Source: Bacillota bacterium (GTDB lineage Bacteria; Bacillota; Clostridia; Acetivibrionales; DSM-27016). From it: DNA of 64,000 nucleotides. The notes under the pieces were generated by a model, which was not told the DNA's origin, searched no databases, and saw only the letters and a program-made list of their open reading frames with translations. Where the stretch lies: contig JAEWDM010000009.1 of the NCBI GenBank assembly GCA_023390115.1, positions 7,326-71,325 of the forward strand, given 5' to 3'. A program made the translations under genes and the position numbers. The first letter of the stretch is position 1; each line of letters starts with the position of its first letter. Positions 43,111 to 52,456 of this stretch are shown in pieces.

Positions 43111-44667
43111 ATGAGTATTTTAAAGGTTGAAAATGTAAGTCACGGGTTTGGTGCGAGAAAGATACTGGAAAATGCCTCCTTTCGCCTGCTGAAAGGAGAG
43201 CACGTGGGATTGGTGGGAGCTAATGGAGAAGGTAAATCTACCTTTCTGAACATAATAACAGGAAAGCTTACTCCTGACGAGGGCAAGGTGGAATGGTGCA
43301 GCAGGATAACAACAGGCTATCTTGATCAGCATACTGCTCTTACCAGAGGCAAAACCATCAGAGAAGCCTTAAGAGAGGCTTTTTCGCATATGTTTGAGCT
43401 GGAAAAGGACATGCTCGCGATATACGACAGGATGGGGGAGGCTTCTGAAAAAGAGCTGGAAGTGATGATGGAGGACGTCGGCGAAATTCAGAGCACATTG
43501 GAGCACAGCGGCTTCTATGTAATTGATGCGAAAATAGAAGAGGTTGCAAATGGACTGGGGCTGGGAGATATAGGACTTGACCGTGATGTGGGGGATTTGA
43601 GCGGAGGACAGAGATCAAAAGTATTGCTGACAAAGCTGCTGCTTCAGAGCCCTATGATCCTGATCCTGGACGAGCCCACCAATTTTCTGGATGAAAATCA
43701 TATATACTGGCTTAAGAACTACCTCAAAAATTATGAGAACAGCTTTATTCTTGTATCGCACGATATACCCTTTTTAAACGAGGTTGTCAATGTAATTTAT
43801 CATGTTGAGAATTCAATACTGACACGTTACTCGGGAAACTATGATCAGTTTGAACAAATGCACAGCTTAAAAAAGCTTCAAAACCGGCAGGCATATGAAA
43901 AGCAGCAAAAGGAGATAGAGCGCCTGGAGGATTTCATAGCAAGAAACAAGGCGAGGGTTGCCACAACAAATATGGCAAAGAGCAGGCAAAAAAAGCTTGA
44001 TAAGATGGACATAATCGAAAAAGCAAGAGAGAAAGCCAGGCCCGTGTTCAGGTTTAAGGAGGCAAGAGCACCCGGAAGATTTATATTTCAGGCGCATAGC
44101 CTGGTTATAGGCTATGACGAGCCTCTTACCCGAGCTCTGGACATAACTCTGGAAAGGGGCCAAAAGGTAGCCATAAAAGGTGTAAACGGGCTGGGGAAGT
44201 CAACCCTGCTGAAAACAATGCTGGCGATACAAAAGCCGGTGTCAGGGAATATAAAGATTGACGAATATCTTTTTACGGGATATTTTGAGCAGGAATCGGA
44301 GAGAGCAAACAATAATACCGCCATGGAAGAGATATGGGAGGAATACCCAGGTTTAAGCAACGCTGAGGTGAGGGCGGCGCTGGCAAAATGCGGCTTGACC
44401 AATGAGCATATCACCAGTCAGATGATGGTATTAAGCGGGGGAGAAAACGCAAAGGTGCGCCTTTGCAAATTAATGCTCAAGGAGGTTAACTGGCTTGTGC
44501 TGGACGAGCCGACAAACCATCTTGATATTGATGCAAAGGAGGAGCTTAAGAGAGCTCTTAAGGAATTTAAGGGAAGTATTGTGCTTGTAAGCCACGAGCC
44601 GGAGTTTTATGAGGACTGGGTGACGGATATATGGAATGTGGAGGATTGGACAACAAAAGTTGTATAA
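43111..44667 (+). CDS. ABC-F family ATPase
   Basis: A 518-aa soluble protein with two ABC ATPase domains in tandem and no transmembrane segments. Walker A motifs are GANGEGKST and GVNGLGKST, signatures LSGGQRSK and LSGGENAK, Walker B LILDEPTNFLDEN and LVLDEPTNHLDID; between the domains is the charged P-site tRNA-interaction linker (about 245-310). ABC-F proteins act on the ribosome, either as general translation factors (YkpA/YbiT/EttA types) or as antibiotic resistance factors (ARE). The length and lack of a long C-terminal extension suggest a housekeeping type. Its position next to two antibiotic-like loci leaves self-protection possible but unproven. Confidence 0.88.
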   Translation: MSILKVENVSHGFGARKILENASFRLLKGEHVGLVGANGEGKSTFLNIITGKLTPDEGKVEWCSRITTGYLDQHTALTRGKTIREALREAFSHMFELEKDMLAIYDRMGEASEKELEVMMEDVGEIQSTLEHSGFYVIDAKIEEVANGLGLGDIGLDRDVGDLSGGQRSKVLLTKLLLQSPMILILDEPTNFLDENHIYWLKNYLKNYENSFILVSHDIPFLNEVVNVIYHVENSILTRYSGNYDQFEQMHSLKKLQNRQAYEKQQKEIERLEDFIARNKARVATTNMAKSRQKKLDKMDIIEKAREKARPVFRFKEARAPGRFIFQAHSLVIGYDEPLTRALDITLERGQKVAIKGVNGLGKSTLLKTMLAIQKPVSGNIKIDEYLFTGYFEQESERANNNTAMEEIWEEYPGLSNAEVRAALAKCGLTNEHITSQMMVLSGGENAKVRLCKLMLKEVNWLVLDEPTNHLDIDAKEELKRALKEFKGSIVLVSHEPEFYEDWVTDIWNVEDWTTKVV

Positions 44668-44762
44668 GGAATATGGTGTAATGTTGTGATTTTAAAAATA
44701 TGAAATAGATTATATATACTGCTATTTGAAGTATATGATATAAAAAAATATATGTTGGGATT

Positions 44763-44819
44763 AAAAAACACTCTTTTCTGAGGATATTTGAAAATAAAAA
44801 TCAGAAAGGAGTATTTTTT
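44763..44819 (+). terminator. Strong terminator after the ABC-F gene
   Basis: A 19-bp imperfect stem (44763-44781 with 44801-44819; core CTTTTCTGA/TCAGAAAGG, two wobble pairs) with a 19-nt loop. The right arm ends in a T-run (TATTTTTTA), and the A-run of the left arm makes it potentially bidirectional. It isolates the helicase/ABC-F pair from the second biosynthetic locus. Confidence 0.85.
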
Positions 44820-44922
44820 ATAGAGTACTGGCAAATGGGAATGTAATTGATATATTAATATTTATAAATTAAAACTACAAACATAAAAAGGCATATTCCA
44901 ATAAATTATAAAAAAATAATAA

Positions 44923-44951
44923 TTGACAAAAAATGTGCACTTGTTTATAAT
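44923..44951 (+). promoter_or_regulatory. Perfect-consensus sigma-A promoter of biosynthetic locus 2
   Basis: TTGACA (44923-44928), exactly 17 bp, then TATAAT (44946-44951): full match to the housekeeping consensus. The next 240 bp hold no supported gene (a 46-codon frame at 45065 has no ribosome binding site). The transcript would run through the asparagine synthetase remnant into the NRPS gene, giving about 550 nt before its start codon. Confidence 0.85.
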
Positions 44952-45197
44952 TATATAAAAATGGTAATTGAGGGTTAAAAAAGAAAAAATATAATAATTT
45001 AGAATAAAACAAAATTATGAGGAATTTTTACTTATTTGATAAATAATTTGGCATATATAGTTTTATGTTATTTTGGTCTGCTCTTTTATGCCATATCATA
45101 ATTATGTTAGAAATAAACATAATATTAAGTAAATGTATAGTATCGTATTTACATAATAGGCACTTGTTAGACGCTAATCGCTGGTGGGTCACGTTAG

Positions 45198-45485
45198 CTA
45201 CCTGATAAGAAGTATCTGCCGGATACTATAAGCAAAAGAAATAAATTTCCTTTCGTTACGCCAGGTACGCCTCATATCCTCCAGAAAAATCCGGGATTCA
45301 TCAGGGATATTCTTTCAAAGGATGCAATACTCAGACAGGGGTATTTCAGCTACGGGACAGTTGAAAGGCTTATTGATGAGTATACAAATAACAATATTAA
45401 AATCCATGTTAATTATCAATCCGATATTTTGTTTCAATTGATTTCGTTTACTCTTTTTATAGATGCTTACGGCATATCCAATTAG
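45198..45485 (+). pseudogene. asnB: C-terminal remnant of an asparagine synthetase (glutamine-hydrolysing)
   Basis: One frame from 45198 to the TAG at 45483-45485 encodes about 95 residues that read like the extreme C-terminus of an AsnB-type amidotransferase: LPDKKYLPDTISKRNKFPF, then TPGTPHILQKNPGF and FQLISFTLFIDAYG, equivalent to the family's KxPF and FQLxxFxLWxxxY ends. An in-frame TAG lies immediately upstream (45195-45197). There is no start codon, glutaminase domain or ATP-binding domain before it. Asparagine synthetase-like enzymes occur in natural product loci as amide-forming enzymes, so this may be a lost tailoring gene of the adjoining cluster. Confidence 0.7.
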
Positions 45486-45505
45486 ATAGTGAAGGGCTAG
45501 TAACT

Positions 45506-48500
45506 ATGATAATTAAAAAACAAATTAAAATTGAACCTTTGCCATTATCCTATAACGAACAATTGCTATGGCTGAATTTGCAGATGGACAGCAAAAATAC
45601 AGCTTATTACGAACCAATCTTGCTTAAATTAAAAGGCAGGCTTGATTGCAGCAGACTTGAGGCTGCTTTGAACCTTCTTATCCAAAGGCATGATGTCCTG
45701 CGTACATCTTTTATTAGCCAAGATGGGGAAGCTGTAAGGAAAATCTCCAATGATATAAAGGCGCAAATTATTAAGGAAAATATTCCGCATAAGGATGAAG
45801 AGGAAATAAACAGCTATATTAAGAAAATTTTTATAGATGAATCCAATAATTTCTTTGATATATCAAAAGCTCCACTTTTCAGATGCAGGCTTTTTGCCAC
45901 AAATGAAAAAGAGGCGTATTTGCTGGTTATAATACATCATATTATATGTGAGACTACGTCAATGAAGATCTTTATAAAAGACCTTTTTAGTATTTATGGC
46001 TCACTTTCCACTGAAAGCCGCCTGCCTGAAAATGAAATTGAATTTTCTGATTACTGCTGGTGGGAAAGAAAGGTGTTTTACAATTCCAATGAATATAAAA
46101 AGCAAAAGGAATATTGGACCCAAAAATTTGAAAAGCCCATAAGCTATATGGAGATGCCTGTAAAGTCTAAAAACTCATCTAAATCACAAGCAGGATATAA
46201 AAGGCTTTTTAAACTCCCCCAAAATATCAGTGAAAAAATTACAGCTTTTTCTAAAGGCAATAATATCCCTGTTCCGGTCATATTTCTTGCAGTGATAAAC
46301 AGCCTGCTGTTCAGATATTCGGGAAAAGGAGACATTATTATTGCTTATCCGGTAATTGAAAGAAGTATAGAAAACACCCATAGCCTGATTGGTTTTTTAG
46401 GGAATGTCCTGCTTATGCGAATTGATATCTCAAAAGAGCTGACCTTTTTAGAACTTCTGGAAAAAGCGAAAAAAGAGTATGAGGAATCCATGGAAAATTT
46501 GAACTATCCGCTTTTTGATGTAATAGGCAGCGTTAACTATGAAACGGAAACCCTGCAATCGGTATATCAGGTGATGTTTGATTATATCCGCCGGCCTTTG
46601 ATGGAATTTGAAATTGACGGGCTGATAATTTCGCCGCAATATGAAATACACAATAATACAGTAAAAAATGAGCTGGCATTTGCAGCTTATGACTTTGAGG
46701 GGAGTTTTGCTTTGTCCGTTGAATATAAAAGCGATTTGTACCATTCTTCCACAATTGAAACAATGCTGTCGCATTTTGCCGGAACCCTTGAAGAAGGGCT
46801 TTTAAACCCCCATTCCAACATTGGAGGGATGAGGGTTTTTGAAAAGACCCGGCAAATGAACAATCATTTTGTTAAAAATATAGCATACCATAACCCCCTC
46901 TTTGTGCCTCTTAAAGACGATGACATATACCAGTCAATTCAGGAAAGATTTATTGAGCAGGCGGACAAATATCCGTATAACGTTGCCGTTAAGTCAAAAA
47001 GCTATTGTTTTACATATAAAGAGCTGTTTAATATAGCAAAAAATATATCAAAAGCCATAAATCTAAATGCAAGAGAGGATGATAAAATAGTAGCGATCCT
47101 TTTTAGCCATGACGCTCTTATGATTGCGGCTACGCTGGGGGTACTGTTTTCCGGCAGGTCTTATGTGCCTCTGGAAAAATCCTTTCCCGAAGAAAGGCAA
47201 AGCTACATAATAGAGGATTCAGGGGCTTGCCTTATCCTTACGGATTCCAAAAATATGCCATCTGCCAATAGAGTTTCAAAAAATGCGGTTAAAGCAATAA
47301 ATATTGAAGAACAGCTTGATTACAGCGAATCGGGAGATGAAAACTTCAAGACGGTACACGATCAGGCTATTGCATATGTACTTTACACCTCGGGGTCAAC
47401 GGGAAAACCCAAAGGGGTGCTTCAGAGCCATAGAAATGCTTTGCATCATCTGAGGGTGTGGATAAACAGCATGGAGATAGGGTATAACGACAGGCTGTCC
47501 CTTTTATCATCATATGGCTGGGATTCCGCTGTTTCAGACACCTTCTCGGCGCTTCTTACGGGAGCCGCCGTGTACCCCTTTGATATCAGGATGGAAGGCA
47601 TAGACAGCCTTCTCGACTGGCTTAGAGAAGAAAAAATTACTGTTTTACATGCAACAGTACCATTGTTTAGGACTATGACTGATTTGATGGGGGATGAAGT
47701 TATCTTCCCTGATATCCGAATGATTCCTTTGGGGGGAGACTTGACCTTTAAGAAGGATATTGAAAGGTATAAAAAGCATTTTTCTAAAAGCTGCAACCTT
47801 GTAAATGCTTTTGGGGCAACGGAGTCCTCCACCTGTCTTTTAAATATAATAAACAAAGGAACAAATATTGAGACAAACTATCTGCCCCTTGGATACCCGG
47901 TAGAAAGCACGGAGGTATATCTTGTAAATGAAGCAGGAAGGCAGACAATACCTTACGGTACTGGAGAAATTGTGGTAAGCAGCCCTTATGTGGCCCTTGG
48001 ATATTTGAACAAACCTAAACTGACAGAGAAGCATTTTAGACCTAATATGTATTTTATGGGGGATATAGGACAGCTTCTGCCAGACAGAAGCATAATTTAT
48101 ATTAACAGAAAGGATTCTGTAATAAAGATAAGGGGGTACAGGATTGAGCTTGCGGAGATAGAAGCCGCATTGAAGGAGCAATTTCAGGTTAAAGATGCGG
48201 TAGCTATTGCCGGAGACCTTAGCAGCGGCGAAAAATGCATCATCGGGTATATAGTTTGCAAAAGCGGTAAGAAGGAACTTGATATTGCCGGACTTAGAAA
48301 TGATTTGGGCAGTAAGCTGCCTTTCTTTATGATTCCGGACTACTTTGTCTTTATTGATTCAATTCCGCTTACTCCCAATCGTAAAATTGACAAAAAGGCT
48401 CTGCCAAGGCTGTCAATTGCGAGCAGTAAGGTTGAGGAGAAATTTGAATCGGATTCCGAAAAAAAAATTTATGATATTTGGTGCGAGGTTTTAGGTACAA

Positions 48501-48736
48501 GGGGAATAAGAAAAACGGATAACTTTTTTGATATAGGCGGAAATTCCCTCCATGTATTTAAGATTCACAGCAAGCTGCAGAAAATCTTCGGCTTGAAGTA
48601 CCAGATAACCCTTATGTTCGAGCATCCCACGATCACTTCGCTGACAAAAGCATTATTCGGAAATAAAGAGAATGATAATGAAGATATAAGTAAAAAACGT
48701 GCTGAATATAGAAAGAAAATGCTGTATAGAAGATAA
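45506..48736 (+). CDS. NRPS module: condensation-adenylation-PCP
   Basis: A 1076-aa single NRPS module. The N-terminal condensation domain (about 10-450) has the catalytic motif HHIICET at 144-150: both His are kept, but Asp-Gly of HHxxxDG is Glu-Thr. The adenylation domain (about 480-960) has YVLYTSGSTGKPKGV, NAFGATESS, MGDIGQLLPD, IKIRGYRIELAEIE and PNRKIDKKALP. The PCP carries Ser1014 in DIGGNSL. A hand-read specificity pocket is D-S-S-T-I-L-A-T-C, with the usual Lys; I cannot match it to an amino acid. Beginning with a C domain, it may take an acyl starter from a partner carrier. There is no thioesterase, so the chain must pass on. First intact gene after the promoter; GAAGGG precedes the ATG. 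Confidence 0.93.
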   Translation: MIIKKQIKIEPLPLSYNEQLLWLNLQMDSKNTAYYEPILLKLKGRLDCSRLEAALNLLIQRHDVLRTSFISQDGEAVRKISNDIKAQIIKENIPHKDEEEINSYIKKIFIDESNNFFDISKAPLFRCRLFATNEKEAYLLVIIHHIICETTSMKIFIKDLFSIYGSLSTESRLPENEIEFSDYCWWERKVFYNSNEYKKQKEYWTQKFEKPISYMEMPVKSKNSSKSQAGYKRLFKLPQNISEKITAFSKGNNIPVPVIFLAVINSLLFRYSGKGDIIIAYPVIERSIENTHSLIGFLGNVLLMRIDISKELTFLELLEKAKKEYEESMENLNYPLFDVIGSVNYETETLQSVYQVMFDYIRRPLMEFEIDGLIISPQYEIHNNTVKNELAFAAYDFEGSFALSVEYKSDLYHSSTIETMLSHFAGTLEEGLLNPHSNIGGMRVFEKTRQMNNHFVKNIAYHNPLFVPLKDDDIYQSIQERFIEQADKYPYNVAVKSKSYCFTYKELFNIAKNISKAINLNAREDDKIVAILFSHDALMIAATLGVLFSGRSYVPLEKSFPEERQSYIIEDSGACLILTDSKNMPSANRVSKNAVKAINIEEQLDYSESGDENFKTVHDQAIAYVLYTSGSTGKPKGVLQSHRNALHHLRVWINSMEIGYNDRLSLLSSYGWDSAVSDTFSALLTGAAVYPFDIRMEGIDSLLDWLREEKITVLHATVPLFRTMTDLMGDEVIFPDIRMIPLGGDLTFKKDIERYKKHFSKSCNLVNAFGATESSTCLLNIINKGTNIETNYLPLGYPVESTEVYLVNEAGRQTIPYGTGEIVVSSPYVALGYLNKPKLTEKHFRPNMYFMGDIGQLLPDRSIIYINRKDSVIKIRGYRIELAEIEAALKEQFQVKDAVAIAGDLSSGEKCIIGYIVCKSGKKELDIAGLRNDLGSKLPFFMIPDYFVFIDSIPLTPNRKIDKKALPRLSIASSKVEEKFESDSEKKIYDIWCEVLGTRGIRKTDNFFDIGGNSLHVFKIHSKLQKIFGLKYQITLMFEHPTITSLTKALFGNKENDNEDISKKRAEYRKKMLYRR

Positions 48737-48787
48737 TCCTTCAGATTAAATTTGTTCTTATAGAGAAAGTTAGGGAAGGTAAAAAAT

Positions 48788-51700
48788 ATGAATTCAAGAG
48801 ATATTGCAATTATTGGTATGTCGGGTATATTTCCTGGCGCAAAAAATATTAATGAACTCTGGAGCAACATGGAAAAGGGTGTGGAATCAATAATGATGTT
48901 TCCTGATGAGGATTTATTGGCTTCCGGAGTTAGTTCTGAATTGCTAAAAAATAAGAACTACGTAAAAGCGGGAACATACATAGAAGAGGCTGAGACATTC
49001 GATTTTCTATTTTTTAAAATTACACAGAGAGAAGCGGAGTTAATGGATCCCCAGCACAGGCTTTTTTTAGAGCACTCATTTAATGCTTTGGCGGATGCAG
49101 GCTATATTATTCAAAGTGAACATACAAAAGTAGGGGTTTTTGCAAGTGAATTTCTAAATACTTACCTTCTTAACAATATGTACACTAATAAGAAGACAAT
49201 TAATTATGACTATAACAGGTTCATGAACGATACCGTCATGCGCCTTGGGAATGAAAAAGACTATCTGGCTACCTTTGTTTCATACAAGCTGGGATTCACG
49301 GGTCCGAGCCTTACAGTGCAAACAAGCTGTTCTTCTTCGCTGGTGGGTATCCACTATGCCTGCCAGAGTCTTTTAAACGGAGAAAGCGACCTTGCTTTAG
49401 CGGGAGGCGTATCTGTCAGATTTCCTCAAAAGCTGGGCTATTTGTACAGCGAAGACGGAATTTTATCCCCTGACGGCCATATTAGAACCTTTGACGAGGA
49501 TGCAAAGGGCATGGTCTTCGGAAATGGACTGGGAGTTGTTGTCTTAAAGCGTCTTCGGGAAGCAGTTGAGGATAACGATAATATATATGCGGTAATAAAA
49601 GCCACAACTGTAAATAATGACGGTTCTGAAAAAATGGGATTTACAGCTCCAAGCGTAAAAGGTCAGTCTTCCGTTATATCTGAGACACTGGCCCTTGCGG
49701 AGATAGATGTTGAAACTGTGACCTATGTGGAGACTCACGGAACAGGGACAATGCTTGGAGATCCTATTGAAATAGAAGGCCTAACCAAGGCTTTCAAAGC
49801 TTTTACCGATAAAACCCAATTCTGCGCGGTAGGTTCGATAAAGACTAATATAGGGCATTTAAGCGTAGCATCAGGGGTTACAGGCCTGATGAAAATATGT
49901 ATGATGCTGAAAAATAAAAAGATACCGGGAATTTTGAATTTCCAGGAGCCAAGTCATAAAATTGACTTTTTCAATAGTCCGTTTTATGTAAACACCAGGT
50001 TGTTGGACTGGGAGGCCGGTGAAGGCCCAAGGAGAGCCGGATTAAGTTCCTTGGGAATGGGCGGAACCAATGGCTTTGCATTAATTGAAGAGTATCTGGG
50101 TGAAACCGGAGAAAGAGGGAAAAAGGAAAAACATATCATTAGCTTGTCAGCAGCATCGGAGTATTCTTTAAATAAAATGAAGGACGAATTGATAAAGTTT
50201 CTGAAGGAAGACCCGGTTAATATTTGCGATTTGGCATATTCTCTTGGCAAAAGGAATGTATACCAGTACGGGATGACTCTTGAAGCAGAAAGCATAGATG
50301 AAATAATTAAAAGCCTTTCAGCAGAAAAATCCGGCAATATTGTGTATTCAAATAATGAAGAAGACGGCAGGGATATCACTGAAAATCAAATTCAAAGTAA
50401 GGGAAAGATTATACACCTTCCAGAGTATCCTTTTGAAAGGCAACGCTGTTGGATAGAACAAGAAAGCAAACCAAACAATAAGGATTTGAACGAAGGCTCA
50501 AAAATAGAAAATAAAATTCCGGAGGAAGAAGTTTTGGGCTGGATGCATATACCCTCATGGAAGAGAATGGAGCCTGCAGGAGATATGCAGACAGAGGACT
50601 ACAAAGGAAAGAAATGCCTTTTTTTTATAGACGGATCCACCTTTGGCGAAAGCCTTGGGAAAAAGCTTGTTTCTCAAAATGCAGATCTTTTTTTTGTACG
50701 AAGGGGCACAGCTTTTGGAGAGAATTCCTCTAGTGATGTAACTATCGGTGAAATAGAAGAAAATGATTATTTGCTATTGGTGGATGCGCTTCAAAAGCAT
50801 AGCTTCATACCTGAAATCATAGTTAATATCTGGAATATGGACTTGGGATGTGATGGAGAAAAATTTGACGGTCTTAACGCCAGAACTGAAACAACCTGCT
50901 TTTACAGCTTGTTTAATCTGGCTAAAGCCCTGGATTACTATAAAATGAGCCATAGCATAAAGGTGGTATTTATCACCAACCGGCTTTATGAGGTTTTGGG
51001 CACTGAGAGAGTGAATCCGATAAAATCTCTGATTATAGGGCCATTAAAGGTAATTCCCCAGGAGTACAGCAACATAAGCTGCTGCAATATTGATTTGGAT
51101 CTGGACGACGATAAGGATTTGGGAAAAAATGTGGATCGGGCTGCAAGGGAAATTATGCAGGCTATCGATCCTGTGGCGGCTTTCAGGAATGGTTACAGAT
51201 GGGTTGAATGCTATGAGTGGATTGACGTAAAGAATTACGGCAATGAAGAAAGAGCCAAGAATGGCGGGATATACATTATTTTTGGCGGACTTGGTTCGGT
51301 TGGAATACAAATAAGTGAGCATATGTCTAAGATGGTAAATTCCAAAATCATTCTTATAGGACGTTCGAAATTTCCCCCAAAGGAAGATTGGGAGCTGTGG
51401 CTTTCGGAAAAAGCGCCAGGGAATGAGAAAGTAAAGAATTTTCTGCAAAAGGATTTAGATAATACAGTGGCATATAGGACGGACATAACTGTCGACTCCC
51501 CAGAGGAATACATACAAAAACGGATGGAATGGTTTAAGGGCAAGATTAAAAGAATCCAAAACATTCAAAAAACCGGCAGTGAAGTATACACTATTTCAGC
51601 AGACTTATCAAGTGAGGAGCAGATGAGAAATGCAATAAGCAAGGTGAAGAAGCTCTTCGGAAGAATAGATGGTGTTATTCATTCGGCAGTAAGTTCCAAC

Positions 51701-52456
51701 AATGAAGCCGTAAGACCATTAATGCGGAGCACAGGCAGGAAAGAGGCGGAAAACGAGTTTTCCTCAAAGGTTTACGGACTAGTAATACTTGAAAAGATTT
51801 TAAAAAATGAAGATGTGGATTTTGTAGTTATTTTCTCATCTCTGTCGTCCTTTTTAGGAGGGATGGGCCTTGTAAGCTATACGTCGGCAAATGCGTTTGC
51901 CGACAGCTTTGTGAGGCATGTGAACAAAACTTCCCAAAAACCGTGGATTGTGGTTAACTGGGATCACTGGGAGGATTCGGAGCCTAAACAGGGTTCAAAG
52001 CTTTATACCAGCACGGAAAAATATACCATGTCAAAGGAGCAGGCCTATGAATCCTTCAAGGCTGTGCTTTCAAAAACACCTTTATCCCAGATAATAATTT
52101 GCGTTGGGGATTTACAGGAAAGGCTGGATCTATGGGTGAACAATGTGAGCAAGCACAGACAGGCTTCATTAAAAGGAGGCACAGACTTGCTTTTGACCGA
52201 AGGAAGCACAGAAGATAAACTCGCACGTATATGGGAAGATGCAATGGGAATTGAAAATATAGATTTTGACGAAGTGTTTTTCGATATTGGAGGACACTCC
52301 CTGTTGGCATTACAAATAATCACGAAAATAGAGGCTGTTTTTGGATGTAGGATACCCTTGCGCAGGTTTCTGGAAAGCCCTACAGTAAGAAATCTGGCCC
52401 GGATTCTGGAAGCGGAGCTGACACCATCAAATGATGTGGAGATGTTTATATTATGA
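48788..52456 (+). CDS. AT-less polyketide synthase module: KS-KR-ACP
   Basis: A 1222-aa PKS module. The ketosynthase (1-435) has a full triad Cys181-His317-His357. It runs directly into the post-KS linker (LPEYPFERQRCW, about 544-555) with no acyltransferase, as in trans-AT systems. The ketoreductase (about 590-1085) has the structural half first, then the NADPH loop GGLGSVG (833-839) and catalytic Ser1017, Tyr1031 and Asn1035. The ACP (about 1135-1210) carries Ser1171 in DIGGHSL. It should add one malonyl-derived unit and reduce it to a beta-hydroxy group. Extender loading must come from an enzyme outside the window. It overlaps the next gene by ATGA. Confidence 0.92.
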   Translation: MNSRDIAIIGMSGIFPGAKNINELWSNMEKGVESIMMFPDEDLLASGVSSELLKNKNYVKAGTYIEEAETFDFLFFKITQREAELMDPQHRLFLEHSFNALADAGYIIQSEHTKVGVFASEFLNTYLLNNMYTNKKTINYDYNRFMNDTVMRLGNEKDYLATFVSYKLGFTGPSLTVQTSCSSSLVGIHYACQSLLNGESDLALAGGVSVRFPQKLGYLYSEDGILSPDGHIRTFDEDAKGMVFGNGLGVVVLKRLREAVEDNDNIYAVIKATTVNNDGSEKMGFTAPSVKGQSSVISETLALAEIDVETVTYVETHGTGTMLGDPIEIEGLTKAFKAFTDKTQFCAVGSIKTNIGHLSVASGVTGLMKICMMLKNKKIPGILNFQEPSHKIDFFNSPFYVNTRLLDWEAGEGPRRAGLSSLGMGGTNGFALIEEYLGETGERGKKEKHIISLSAASEYSLNKMKDELIKFLKEDPVNICDLAYSLGKRNVYQYGMTLEAESIDEIIKSLSAEKSGNIVYSNNEEDGRDITENQIQSKGKIIHLPEYPFERQRCWIEQESKPNNKDLNEGSKIENKIPEEEVLGWMHIPSWKRMEPAGDMQTEDYKGKKCLFFIDGSTFGESLGKKLVSQNADLFFVRRGTAFGENSSSDVTIGEIEENDYLLLVDALQKHSFIPEIIVNIWNMDLGCDGEKFDGLNARTETTCFYSLFNLAKALDYYKMSHSIKVVFITNRLYEVLGTERVNPIKSLIIGPLKVIPQEYSNISCCNIDLDLDDDKDLGKNVDRAAREIMQAIDPVAAFRNGYRWVECYEWIDVKNYGNEERAKNGGIYIIFGGLGSVGIQISEHMSKMVNSKIILIGRSKFPPKEDWELWLSEKAPGNEKVKNFLQKDLDNTVAYRTDITVDSPEEYIQKRMEWFKGKIKRIQNIQKTGSEVYTISADLSSEEQMRNAISKVKKLFGRIDGVIHSAVSSNNEAVRPLMRSTGRKEAENEFSSKVYGLVILEKILKNEDVDFVVIFSSLSSFLGGMGLVSYTSANAFADSFVRHVNKTSQKPWIVVNWDHWEDSEPKQGSKLYTSTEKYTMSKEQAYESFKAVLSKTPLSQIIICVGDLQERLDLWVNNVSKHRQASLKGGTDLLLTEGSTEDKLARIWEDAMGIENIDFDEVFFDIGGHSLLALQIITKIEAVFGCRIPLRRFLESPTVRNLARILEAELTPSNDVEMFIL

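Noticed and set aside
45065..45205. 46-codon open frame after the locus 2 promoter, possibly a leader peptide or small precursor
   Set aside because: No ribosome binding site, no recognisable leader or core pattern, and A+T-rich random-like composition; it also overlaps the asparagine synthetase remnant in another frame.
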